DNA of 64,000 nt from Hyparrhenia diplandra (lineage: Eukaryota > Streptophyta > Magnoliopsida > Poales > Poaceae). Both the position numbers and the translations under genes were made by a program. Location: positions 434,001 to 498,000 of the forward strand of contig JADLZK010012353.1 in assembly GCA_015847255.1 (NCBI GenBank), written 5' to 3'. This document shows, piece by piece, positions 10,450-21,800 of this stretch. Positions within the stretch are counted from its first letter, which is position 1. Every line of letters begins with the position of its first letter. Below the pieces are notes generated by a model that made no database searches, was not told the DNA's origin, and saw nothing but the letters and a program-made list of their open reading frames with translations.

Positions 10450-12860
10450 ATCATCGCCCACCCGTAAGTCCGATTCCAATCCTCGTAGTCGGAGTCATTC
10501 CAAACATCCTCATGGGCGTTCTCCTTGTCCCGGTCATCCACGCCCTTGGCCTCGTCGCCCTCGTCACCCCCTTGTCCCGATCGTGCACGTGGTTGCCATC
10601 GTCCTCGTTACCCCCGGGTCCTCGTGTGTTGGCGAAGGAACTATGAGAAACAAACATGTCAACATTACAGACCTTAATAAGTAACGAAATGTGAAAACAA
10701 GTTTTGGAAGAACAAGAAATGCTCACAAAGCTCGCGTATCAACGCATTTCGGGCCCGTTGACGTTGAGCTTCATGTTCGCGAGCCCACTCAAGCATCTCA
10801 TGAATCTCCCCTCCTTTCCTCCGCTTCGAGGCGGTCGTAGTGTTCCTTGTTTTCCCGCCAAGCATCGAAGGAGCTCGTCGCCCATAAACCGGCGATGGTA
10901 AGGACTTATTGTCTTTCCTTTAGCTTTACAAAGAGTCTTCACCGAGCGTGATCCATGTGTTAGAACCGTGTCTTGCAACACCGGCCTTCGGGCTCACTTG
11001 TCTCTTCAACTTTTGCCTTCTCATAATGATCCTTTTCTTCTCCAAGGGGGACTTGAACTTGGGAGTCAACAAATTGGCCATAACCTCACCGCGCCCGAAA
11101 TCCTCCCAATCACAAGTCTTTTCAAAACCCTAAGTGAAACATAAATAAACATAACCATAATTATGCATTGCCAAAGTTAGATAAATTAGGCATGCAAGGC
11201 ACAAGTTCGTTATACTCACAAAGAACTCATTTGGCCCTCCATAAGCATTGCCACAAAGTAGTAACCGATCCCATACTCGTGAGGGAACAACTCCTTCACG
11301 GGCCTTGATGCCGCACTTGCACTTCTTCTCAGGAAGACCAAGGCATGGCCATGGCATGCGTCCATTGGAATACTCTTCTTGCAACCTCTCGTTAGGCCAT
11401 GCAGGTTTTTGGTCCATAGTTATACTCCTCAAAGTCACAAGTCGGAAAACCTCTCTAAAATAGACAACATATGAGGTGCAAGGTTACATTATGCACAACA
11501 CAAATGAGTTCACAAAGAACATGCATCGCAAAGACCACTTACCAAATCGCGCCTGACCACAACGATAGAAAGGGGTGAACAAACCGGTCGGCTCGAACTT
11601 GAGGAACGCCTTCTCCCCACAATGGCATGTAGGAGGATTCTCTAGACGGTGCAAAGGCAGCGTCAACCTTCTCCGCTTCGGTCATTTCGTGTGGGTTCAA
11701 GGCGAAGCACCCACCGCTTAAACCGATCAAGCCGGAACGGTCTTCCAAGGGTCATAAGGAAACAACATGATGGAATGATCCACCCATTCTTCACCATCGA
11801 TCCACCGATAGAAATTGCATCCGCTCCCGCCCATCCGCTCGCCGAGGACCACGCCGTAGTCGGGCAAAAAAAAGCACGCCCGCGACAAAGGATGCCCGGA
11901 TCGCTTCACATTGGCCGCCACCGACAAGGACAAGTCGGCGCCGCCACAGAGTCCGGAATGGACCCTCCCATCATGGTCCTCCCGGATGGTGCAGAACAGA
12001 GGGGACAAGTCCATGACACCTAGCAAAATGAAAACAATGTCACCTTTGTGTAAAACATATGTGCAAACACACACAACAAAGCATGGATGGGTAACATCTA
12101 AACAATATTAGTATCAAATTATTTCAATACATGGTAACGAATCATAATTGAACAATAAAACATGATCAAATTATTTCAAAGTTCATATCCATACATGGTA
12201 ACGGATCATAATTGAACAATAAAACATGATTAAATATTCAAACCCTATACAATTATTCATAAAACCTAAACAAAACCAAAAACATGTAAACGCCTTCATT
12301 TCACAATGAAGTAATCTACGTAGTACCAAACATGAATTCCAATTTGCCATGAACAAAGAGTTCAATTAGGGTTACGGATTAGAGAGGACAATTACATCTA
12401 AGCATATCATTGGTAACAAAGAAATTTTACCACTTATAATTGCCAAATAGTATAGCAAAAGAATCAATAAACATCACAAACAAAATTTCCAATTTGCCAT
12501 GAACAATGAAATTAATTAGGGTTTCGGTTTTCGCACCACACGTAAAAATCAACCAAAATTGAGGACCAATTAGCATAACACAAGCATATACACACTATAA
12601 ACTACAAAACAAAGGGAAATCATGTCATTCAAATGATGTGAATTAGGGTTTGGTTTTAGGTGCACAATTCCACCAAAACAAAACAAAACAAAATTACCTA
12701 GCATTATGACACCATAACATAAGTACCAAGACAAGCAAAGTCAAATTGGAAACAAACAAAACAATAAGAAGCATTTGGGGGAAAAAAAAAAGAGCAAAGA
12801 ACCTTCCAAAATGCGCACTGCTGGTCCCCCTCGCCGCACCTCGGAAAAGTGAGAGTGAGA
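10450..12860 (-). pseudogene. Second zinc-finger gene of the MULE, reading from the right TIR
   Basis: A leader exon (about 12808-12860) ends at a GGAAG/GTTCTTTG donor. A TTTTGCTAG acceptor at about 12020 precedes ATG 12014 (MDLSPLFC). The main exons show at least two Cys-rich fingers. One (about 11960-11790) ends in CNFYRWIDGEEW, a GRF-type ending. A second (about 11640-11530) reads CHCGEKA...FYRCG, and a third CKCGI...CGNAYGG block lies near 11300. A basic, Arg/Glu-rich helical stretch (RRKGGEIHEMLEWAREHE) is near 10830-10750 and an acidic tail near 10600. Frame changes separate most blocks. It is a distant relative of the + strand zinc-finger gene or a separate accessory gene. The function is unknown. 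Confidence 0.55.
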
Positions 12861-12895
12861 GAGCAGAGAGACAAAAAAAGTGAACCGGTGGAAGC

Positions 12896-12902
12896 ATTTA
12901 TA
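12896..12902 (-). promoter_or_regulatory. TATA box for the right-end MULE gene
   Basis: TATAAAT on the minus strand lies about 40-90 bases upstream of the leader exon. It is inside the GC-rich sub-terminal region where the right TIR ends. Confidence 0.5.
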
Positions 12903-12939
12903 CCAAAGACGCCGCGCCTAAAACCGGTCCCGCGCCGAT

Positions 12940-13244
12940 CGTGTCGGACCCACGCACTTTCTCCCGTGCCCAAACCGAAACCCTAACGGGCCCCGTCGCG
13001 CCCGACCCATCAGGCGCGCGATGTAACCGTCGCGCCATTACGCACAAAGCGCGACGCAGTGGGACCCGCGGCCATCCACGCCAAGGGCCCGGGCGGCGCG
13101 TCGCGCCACATGCATAGGCGCGACATGTGTAAACATCGCACCGACGCATTTGGCGCGACAAAAAGGGATACCTAGCGTAAATTGTTTTAAACTAGGGATA
13201 CATTTGAAATTTGTTTTGAAAAAGGGCAAAATTTAAAAAAATCC
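12940..13244 (-). repeat. Right terminal inverted repeat of the MULE
   Basis: Inverted copy of the left TIR. The outer 130 bases match closely and a GGGCCCGTTAGGGTTTCGG block marks its inner part. GTCGCGCC or its complement occurs five times (12995, 13029, 13100, 13117, 13152). Confidence 0.85.
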
Positions 13245-13253
13245 CGTCACATG
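13245..13253. repeat. Right 9-bp target-site duplication of the MULE
   Basis: Exact second copy of CGTCACATG found at 831-839. A short repeat (acatgctattgtgaaa) follows at about 13249-13285. Confidence 0.92.
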
Positions 13254-13722
13254 CTATTGTGAAAAAGAAACATGCTATTGTGAAACAAGAAGGAAGTGTT
13301 TAGTGCTATTGTTAGTGTAAGCAATACGGTTTATATAGCTAAGTCCAAAATTTCTATGCTACTTATATATTCATTTCACGTGTCCCAACAACCCCCCACC
13401 CCCCAAAAAAAAAAAAAAAAAAGATTTCTGTGTTTTTGCACCCTCTGTTTTCTATATATACTTCTTTCCTATTCTTGTCTTTCTTTCTTTTTCCCCATTG
13501 CCTCTGTTTTGTATTCCTCCATTCTAAACATGCCCTCAAGTATCATTTTCGTTCTAGAATAAATCATTTTCAGACAATGGTACGGTGCTCTTCTCTATAA
13601 ACTTAATTATTGGTCAAACTTTTACATAACTAGCGAACTGGTGTCAAGCCTGACTGTGTGTCAAGCTTGACTGATACAACTTAATAATAATAATATTATT
13701 ACATTATTAACTCTCATTTCAG
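13254..13722 (+). other. Remaining part of BLE2-like intron 1
   Basis: AT-rich, non-coding, with a C-tract plus A18 homopolymer (about 13388-13421). It ends in a CTCTCATTTCAG acceptor (13711-13722). Together with 741-830 this forms the intron into which the MULE inserted. Confidence 0.5.
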
Positions 13723-15885
13723 TCCCGTGTACGTCTAGCTCTCAAATTTATGACTTTGATAATGTTTTCATAGAATTGTCGGCTACAACTCGTCACCTGA
13801 GGCCAGATTCTTCGTCGATCTTCCGAGAGCTCTCTCCCAAAAGGACATTTCCCGGGCCGGAATGGCATCAATAAAGTTTGTACGGATACTCACCATGGGG
13901 CCAACATGGATTGCTCTAGCTCCCATCTTCCTAGCAACAGCCTGCATATCATTATCGATCATTCGCCTTGTTGGCATTGGTAGGCATCATTATGGAGGTG
14001 GTTCCACTAGCAGTGCTGACACCTGCAGGAACGATAACATGAATCCAGCGCTCATCTTGTTCTACGACCTGGTGCTCACTCAAGGTGCTTTGTTCCTCCT
14101 CTGGTTCGCAGTCGCGGTGATTCGTTCGCGGCTGGCTGCAGAGTTGAGTTTCCTCTACCTGAACTGGGGTTCAAGAGAACAGTTTATTGAAAGATATGTT
14201 AGCAGCATTGCGGGCACGTGCATTGAGAAAGGCGTGGCAACCACCATCAATACTAATCTTGTTTCATTTGCAGCAGAATTGCTGTTGCAATCTCAACACC
14301 CCGACGGCCACCTCGATGCAGTTGTGGTGCTACACTCGCTGGTGATCAAAAGCCAAAACCGCTCAGGTGGAGCAGTTGAGCAGATTTGTTCTACGAAGAA
14401 GTTGGTTTCCAGGCTGGTTCGGATGCTTTGCTCAGAGGATCTTGATGCAGATATCAAGGGGAAAATCGCAGAAATTGTCGCCAAGCTTGCTTGCAAGCTG
14501 AGCTTAGCAGACATACCTGGAGCAGCCCATTGCATATCGTCCCTACTTGATTCACGTTTCATCATGATGAAAAATGCAGTGCAAACAGCTGGCCCTAATC
14601 CCCGGCCACTACGAGTAAATCAGAGGACGGTTGACATCGACAGCAGAGCAGAAATCAAACCACTTTTTGTTCATGGACTTGTGATTCTTCGCAAGTTCGC
14701 TGTGGACCCGGTGAACTGCACAGAGATCTACAATACCATGGATTTAGTTCCCAAGATCATAGCACCAGTTAGCAGTGGACTACATATGGTCATCAAGAAT
14801 GATGAGACAGCAGTTGACATTGTCAGGGAATCCTTACGCGTGGTGACCAAGCTTACCAGAGGGACAGGTGAGAGCAGTAGGAAATTGTGCCATGAATTAG
14901 CAACAAAATATGGCAGGACAGCTGAAAACATACTTTGGATCTTGAGCAATAGTGATGACCAAGACATGAGAATGCTAGCTGTTAAAATCCTCTCGAGGCT
15001 AACTTTGGATGAACCAAAAATGAGCAAGTTTACTGACGACCTGCAACGCCTACTCTTTGGTCCTCAGGACAGCCCACTGAGGATTAAGGCAGGGAAGGCA
15101 CTGATCGCCTGTGGACATGAATTTCCAGACATTCAGCAGCTGGTCACAATCATGACTTCTGATGCATACAGTAAGGAGTACAGGGCGGTGACTGCAGAAA
15201 TGTTGGCAAAAATTTGTGCCAAGGCCACACCAGATCAGGATAGGATCAATTGTCTGAGCTCAGTAGCCAATGCACTATCCATGGTACGTGCATACAAAAT
15301 TTTGTTTTCACATAATATTATACTACAACACAATGGGCTACTATATAGGCAAATATTCATGTTCACCTTTACTGTTGCAGGTACTTGAAGGCTTGAAGCA
15401 ATTGTAACTGAAACTACAGGCATTACCAGACTTGACAGGAAGTTTCTCACGTCGTTCTTAGGCCTCGTGGTGCAGATACATGAGAAGCTTGTGACCCCAG
15501 AGGCTTTTGCGGATGCGGTCACAGGGCTTCCAATGGGGAAATTATTTTTGCAGAGACACTGAAAAGGATCATTGAAATGGCGAGCGGCAGAGAGGATGAA
15601 ATTTTCCTGGCTATCATGAAGTCCGCGACTAAGCTGGTTATGTGGATGACGGAAATCAACAACATCAGCCCCGGTTATTACATAGAGTACTTCAGGAAGG
15701 TGAACATTGTTCAGAATCTGAAAGCCGCCGTGAGGGCCATGGTTCACCTCGAAAGGTACGTGGCTATGACCAGCGGTGCTGATGAGAATGAAGGCTATGT
15801 GACGCTTCAGACGCTTGTGGAAACAGCCAACAAGAAGTTGGTTCCACAACATGCTGTCATCGTCGAGAGTGTTGAGGATTTGTAA
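13723..15885 (+). pseudogene. BLE2-like membrane protein, exons 2-3 (3' piece of split gene)
   Basis: In-frame coding starts upstream of ATG 13862: the frame reads through ...VFIELSATTRHLRPDSSS before it. Two membrane segments follow (residues about 10-35 and 65-88 from ATG 13862). A long helical region of about 400 residues then carries repeated Leu/Ala patterns typical of ARM-like folds, as in rice BLE2 relatives. Exon 2 ends at 15283 (ATG/GTACGT) and exon 3 starts at 15381 after TTGCAG. Exon 3 loses a base near 15395, giving an early TAA at 15405. It shifts again near 15541, after which the native frame runs to a TAA at 15883-15885. With the MULE in its intron the gene is very probably dead, though exon 2 itself is fully open. 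Confidence 0.8.
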
Positions 15886-15962
15886 TCTTTCAAACACCTT
15901 TTCTAAAGGTGTTCATTTTGAGGATTTGTAATCTTTGAAACACCTTTTCTAATGGTGTTCAT
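15874..15962. repeat. 46-bp tandem duplication at the gene's 3' end
   Basis: A unit beginning GAGGATTTGTAATCTTT is repeated at 15874 and 15920 with few mismatches. It copies the last codons and stop. Each unit contains an AACACC...GGTGTT inverted pair. Confidence 0.85.
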
Positions 15963-16559
15963 GTATTGCTGATTTACCTTAATTAATATATCGAAGTTCT
16001 TGTAAAAAAAAAAAAAAGTTGGTTGCGCATCAGCAGCAGAATTAGCATGCAAACCAAACCTATGGGTGCCAGCCAACGCGAAAGTTCAACTCTTGTCATG
16101 TACTCATGTTGTTGTTCTGTTTCCTGCTTGTGTGGTTTCTTGAGACCAATGTATTGAATAACTTATCTACGAACAGTATCGTTTTCTTTTCTTATGATAT
16201 ACGTATAATGAAACTTCGCAGAGTCCAGAGTCAGTAATAATCGTGGTTAATTTGATTTATGTTCTTAGAGAGGACTCAAGCCGGCCAGATAGAGCTATTT
16301 CTAATAAACATATAAACCTTAGTGAAAAAAAAAAATCTGTCCTTATGCTACAGACTACAGTGCACGATCACCTTAAAAGCCTGCATTGTAGATGTCATGT
16401 CAGTCAATTGCCACGTGAGCAGAGATGCTTCAGAATTCAAATACACCGTGGGCCTGGACACTAAGTCAATTGCCACGTGAGCAGAGATACTTCAGAATTC
16501 AAATTCAGTCAAGATGTATGTTCATGTGATTATGTGAATGCACCGATAATTGTGAAATG
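15963..16559. other. Intergenic, 3' flank of BLE2-like gene
   Basis: AT-rich with an A14 run near 16004. No gene is visible. It holds the 62-bp-period direct repeat listed separately. Confidence 0.4.
16402..16504. repeat. Direct repeat with CACGTG G-box core
   Basis: A 41-base segment beginning AGTCAATTGCCACGTGAGC occurs at 16402 and again at 16464 with one mismatch. Each copy has a CACGTG palindrome, the core of a plant G-box. Whether it is functional is unknown. Confidence 0.85.
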
Positions 16560-18116
16560 AGAAGTTTGGATGCTCACTTGGAAGATCTGGCTTCAAGTCA
16601 GTGGTGAGCTGAACGGGAATCAGACGGTTCTTACTGTCTCAGGTGCAAATGACAGCGCGTGAATCGCCCAAATTGGCAATGATCAAGTGATCACCCTGTG
16701 CATATGAAGGACGATTGGGCAACAGAATAAGTGATATGTTATGTTTTGCATATATTGCAGAATAAGTGTGTTCAGAATCAGTACCTGCTAAACAGCAGCG
16801 ACTGCAGTAGTGCCGCTGCAAATGCAGTCAATGCCAGAATGTTGCTTCAGCTCCTCATCCACCTGCTCAAATGCCTTGACGAATATGTTCTTCCAAGTGG
16901 ACAACAGCTGGCTCTCATCGCTTGTATCACCACTGGACGAGCTGCTATCTGACTTGTCAAAGGAATACAAATCTGTATTGCATAAGGAGGGATCTTCTTC
17001 AGTTCTGAGCTTCAAACTATTGCTTGAATCATCTTCTTCAGATTTGTCTTGAGGTTTGAGCTTCAAAGTATTGCTTGAGTCATCTTCCTCAGGTCTGAGC
17101 TTCAAACTATTGCTTGAATCATCTTCTTGAGGTTTGAGCTTGAAATTATTGCTTGAGTCATCTTCCTCAGGTTTGAGCTTGAAAGCATCGCTTGACGAAT
17201 CTTCATCCCCAGCTTTTGGTTTCAAAGCAGAGGCTAGTTTCACTGCAAGGGTGTCGCGGACATGGCGAGCGACTTAGCGGCCATGAGGGCCATGCCCATC
17301 AAACACTCCACAGAAGATGTGGCCTTTGTGGCCAGCAAAGTCCTAAGTATCTTGACACAATTGCATTGCGACACATCAAGATGAAGCTAGAATCACGCGT
17401 GTAAAAGAGAAAATTCAATGTACTTGCATCGGACATGCTAATAATAATGTAGTACAATGATATGGATGTGCCAACATAACTTTTAATGTTCCGGCCCAGG
17501 CCTTGAGGTTCATGTACAATGCAAGCTCTCAGGACACTGGTGGTGTAGGCAATAAAGATGGTAAGTACTTACATAATTTCAGGTTGCTTTAAAAAATCAG
17601 TTTTTTCCTTTCTACTAACATCTCTCCGAGGTTGCAAGGTTTCAATTCTCAGCAGCCATAGATAGATCCAGTGCACTGTGCTCAAACTAAGTTGGTAAAT
17701 ACAACTCGCATTGCAAGTCGCAACAACACCGTGAACAGCTTGCCAATCGGTTCAATATCCCAGATATACAGATTTGTTAGTTGCTATCATAAATTCTTGT
17801 TGGTTGGACAAAATCAACTGTGCAAGGAGGTATGTGCGAGGAACGAACCAGTAGGCAGATGCTGTGTAAGCAATCCAAGGTGAAGGTGAAAACAGAGAAG
17901 AGACAGAGTGAACGGGAGGGTGAGGTGACGCACCTGGGAGACGGTCATGGCGTCCTGGTTGGCGCCCTTCCACCCCTGCTTGGTGTGCACGGAGACGCCG
18001 GCGCTGGCCCAGAGGTGGCTGTGGAACACGTCGTCGTGCATCCATGGGGAACCCAAGCCCAAGCCCTCGTCGTCGTCCGGCTCCCCTGGCGCCGCCTTGC
18101 TGCAACAGATCCCCAT
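16560..18116 (-). pseudogene. Protein phosphatase 2C, truncated with three nonsense codons
   Basis: PP2Cs are Mg/Mn-dependent Ser/Thr phosphatases. The ATG at 18116 gives MGICCSK, a likely N-myristoylation motif. Exon 1 (18116-17934) continues to GWKGANQDAMTVSQ, with the PP2C N-terminal motif. Exon 2 (17342-16785) gives FCGVFDGHGPHGR, the metal-binding DGHG motif, then an acidic repeat-rich insert, then LLSTWKNIFVKAFE and IDCICSGTTA. Exon 3 (from 16695) gives GDHLIIANLGDSRAV. Splice sites are intact (GTGCGT/TTAG and GTACTG/GCACAG). Three substitutions create stops: TAA at 17274-17276 right after the DGHG motif, TAG at 16788-16790, and TGA after AVICT near 16640. Homology fades near 16560, so the later metal-binding motifs are missing. 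Confidence 0.85.
16990..17195 (-). repeat. Coding minisatellite inside the PP2C pseudogene
   Basis: About five copies of a 42-51-base unit encode variants of EEDDSSNSLKLRP. It expands the variable acidic loop between the DGHG block and the LLSTWKN block. Other PP2Cs of this subgroup have a shorter Ser/Glu-rich segment here (family knowledge). Confidence 0.8.
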
Positions 18117-18891
18117 TGCTGCTTTGGTTGCTCACGCCTGAGCTCCCCTCTCCAAGCAGGAGCAGGAGGAGCAGGAACGGTGGGTTTCAATTTATGCTTT
18201 GGTTTATTGGTTGGTTCTGTCTCACCCTCTTCTCTCCCTGGAATTCCTAGTTCAGGCATTCATTCTATCTATCTGTGCTTATGAGTTCCATTCCATGGTC
18301 CCGTCCAACACTGCCTGACTCACATCTAACTTTGACCAAATTCTAGGACCCGCAAACTTTTAAGGATCATGCATCTCCATTCTGGTCTCGTTTGTTTGAG
18401 AGGTTATACGACCAAGCAGACAGAGGTATGGCGTATTCAAGCACTATGCTGGCACATCCTCTAACCTTCATTCGGTTCTTGCATCCCAAACAGGACACAT
18501 AGCTGCAATGCAATGCACGCCACTTTCATTCCAGCTAATCATAAGCATAAATGCCACAGCCAACAAACAGAGGCCATATCTATCCATGGCAAAAAATTCC
18601 AAAACCATTTTCTTATCAACCAAAACCATATCTTCAATATCTATACCTTCATCTTACAGGATAATAACATTCTATACTATACAGCAACTTCCTGACTGCT
18701 CCACAGAAACGTAATGTTCACCTCACCAAACAAAGGTGGGATAGGCAAAAGAACTGGGACTGGATCTACTCATCTTCTAGTATACAACATCAAGATACAC
18801 CTCTGTGGTTACAGTACAAAATTTTGAGCTCGTTCAGACATCACTTCTGGATGCCAGTTAACAAACCCATCCATCTACTCTTGAGGCCTTC
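18117..18891 (-). other. Spacer with probable 3' UTR of the F-box gene
   Basis: No coding region is seen. The part next to 18892 should be the 3' UTR of the minus-strand F-box/LRR gene, and the part near 18117-18250 the 5' UTR/promoter of the PP2C pseudogene. Confidence 0.4.
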
Positions 18892-21800
18892 TCATCGTAC
18901 AAGCACATCTTGGGACTGTTGCTTCCATACATCACAAGGTTCCACCTCAACCTGCACAAGGCCACAACTGTTATTAGGCACTTTCGACTTTTGCAGGCTT
19001 GTAATTCTAGTAAGAATAAACCCACTCAACGGCCAACAGAAATAAGACACTGTGCTATGCTCTTAGGCATTTTTTTAACACCATCCCTATACAAATCATG
19101 GGTTGTCCGTTTTGAAGCATAGACAAAATATTTAAGTAGACGGATGCTAAACAAGGACATCTTAATTCTGAATCAAATACTCAAGTAGCAAATCTGGCAA
19201 GACACCTGAACGAGTTGGTGAACACAAGGGTTTAACACTGTAAAGCTGCCAGGGGAGCAGTACAATACCTTAAATGGTTTATCGATCCACTGGAAAACAC
19301 AGCCGCGTGCCTCGACATTTTTTATCATATGAGCAGGCATCATGGATTTGAATGCTTCATGGAGCTTCACTTTCGTCAAACAACCACAAACCATGAGAGT
19401 AGCTGTCAAGCCATTAGGCGTTATACCCGCTAAATGGACGATGGTCATGTTCTGCAAGCCGGATATGCTAGAAAGGGAAAGAAGCCCGATATCGGTGACT
19501 GAACAATATGACATGTTTATCTGTGATGAGACACAGATGGTATTAGCACAATTGCAGAAAACACATGGTACCATCAGATTCCAGTTATAGTTACAGGAGA
19601 AAATGATAATACCTGACGAAGGCTATGAGAGAACTGGGAAAGGTACAGCATTCCAACATCATTGATCTCAAAGCATTTCTTAATATCAAGCTTGGAAAGT
19701 AGCCTGCACCCCATCGCTATTTCTGAGAGCCCAATGGATGAAACCTTGGGCAAGCCACGAATCTCAAGAGTATTCAGCTTTGTGCATTTTGAGAGTGCAA
19801 TCAGTGAACGGTCTGATATTTCTGTACAGTAGGATAGATTGATAGACTCTAACATCGGACAACCCTGCGCGATCTGAATAATTCCATCATCACTAAGGCC
19901 TCCACACCTGAAACAAAAAATATAAGTTAGTTCAGTGCAAAAGAAACAAACAAAGAAAACCATGAGGCATGTCTAGTAATGACCTGTACAAATCAATGTC
20001 ACGGAGTTTTGGGCAACTCCTTCCAATGTGAGTAAGACCTTCATCACTTATCTTCAAGCAAATGCCAATTTTTAGACTTGAAAGTTTGCTGCATCTCGAA
20101 AGTGCTTTCAATCCTGCACAGAAAAATATTCAGAGTCAACTTTATGATCATCTGGCGAAGAATAGTTTAGTAGCCAGTTCAGTAAGTACCTTCGTCATCC
20201 AAATCGCTGTCAGTAAGGTCCAACTCTTCCAAGTGAGAACAGTGCTTCCCGATGAGTTGGAGAGCACCACTGGAAACACGGCTACAAGACTCCATCCTCA
20301 GAGAGATGAGGGAAGTGCATGAACTAGTTATGGCCGCTAATGAAACATCAGTGATATTGCGACAACAAGTAATGTCCAGCTTCAGCAAGTTCTTTAGTCT
20401 TGACATGGCAAAAGAGAGTTCTGTATCCGTCACACCCAGAGCACTTGCTCAAGCTTAACTCCCTTAAGGAAACACAAGAGGTTCCAATAGCTTTTAGTCC
20501 ATCAGTCATGAATTTGCAGCCTTCCAGCTTCAAGGTCCGCAACTTAGGAATCCTCTGGAAGCTCCTCACCATAGAAGGAGTAACCTGATACATGAAGGAT
20601 GTAAGTTAACCTGTGACGGCTCATGTTATGCCCATGTGATACAATAATAGTATGACTAGATGATTAGCTACTTACAGGACAACAGAATGAAAGATCCAGT
20701 TCCAATAGATTGGGTACCGACATCAGTATGGATGAAACTCCCACATCAGTGATATTCTGACACTGAGACAGATCAAGCACCTGCAACAGTGCAAGCAAGC
20801 GTGTTCAGTAATAATCGGAGCTTTGTGCTACAATCAAGCACTTTTTTTTGTGAATTATCCAAAATACATATTTTGGTGCAAGTGACTAGTTCAGACAAGG
20901 TATCTAACTGAGTTCAGAACGTAACAGTGTAAGATCAAGAGGAAAAACACTACCATAATGTTTCAGATGAAGGTGATTTGAGATTGCTAGGTAAGGCAAC
21001 AAAAATGGCAAATTACCATGAACACCTCACCTGTAGTGATTTACTGCATTCTTTCTCAAGACTACCAAGAGCATCGTCATCAATTCCAATACACCCCACC
21101 AGCGTCAACTCTTGAAGATTGGGTAGCTTCATGATGGCAGGAAAGCTATCCTTTGTGATCTGCGACATAGGATTCGGTTTTCATCATTACTCCAGCACGC
21201 ACAATAAGATAAGTGGGTCGGTAGGCACAACACAGCAAGAGGAACTAGAGAGTTGGTTACTAGAACTACTCTGCTGATTCATTGTTGCAAAGATGATTTT
21301 TCCATGTTTATAGATATATAAGGACGTCTGCAGATCAAGAATACTATACTGCCTATACACCGAAGTGGACAAGTGGTCCAATGCCCTAAGCACTAGTATC
21401 TGTATAAATTAGATTGAGCAAATGATGTGCTACTAGTAACTGATGAAGGTAGTAGATTGGAAATAACTGAAACAATTTCTCTCCAGTGAATTAAAGAGGG
21501 AACACCTGCTGCCTTGAAATCAAATCAAGAAACGTATACTAGAATAAAAGTAAACAAAAGACAGAATCATCCGTCCGTCGCTTCTGTTTCGTTCCAAGAA
21601 AGGATCAGAGAAACCAAAGAAACCCACACAAGGCTTACTCACCATGGTGTAGGAGAGATCAAGGCCGGTGAGCTTCCTGCACTTGAGTGCGAGGAGCTGG
21701 ATCCCGAGATCCGTGACCCCAAGGCACCACTTGAGCGAGAGGTCTCTGAGCTCCGTACACCCGACAGCGACGCACCCGAGCCCCATGTCCGTGAGCGTCT

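Larger units (their letters stand above)
840..13244 (+). mobile_element. Large composite Mutator-like element (MULE), 12.4 kb
   Basis: The element is bounded by long terminal inverted repeats (GGATTTTTTT... on the left, ...AAAAAAATCC on the right) and a perfect 9-bp target duplication. It carries a MuDR-type transposase gene with a SWIM zinc finger (1973-4575), a plant mobile domain gene (about 4761-7500), a zinc-finger gene with its own GC-rich leader (8782-9990) and a convergent zinc-finger gene reading inward from the right TIR (about 12860-10450). All four have frameshifts or stops, so the copy looks non-autonomous now. It lies in the intron of a BLE2-like gene. PMD genes linked to MULEs are known in angiosperms. 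The four-gene arrangement is what I see here, and I do not know a named family for it. Confidence 0.9.
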
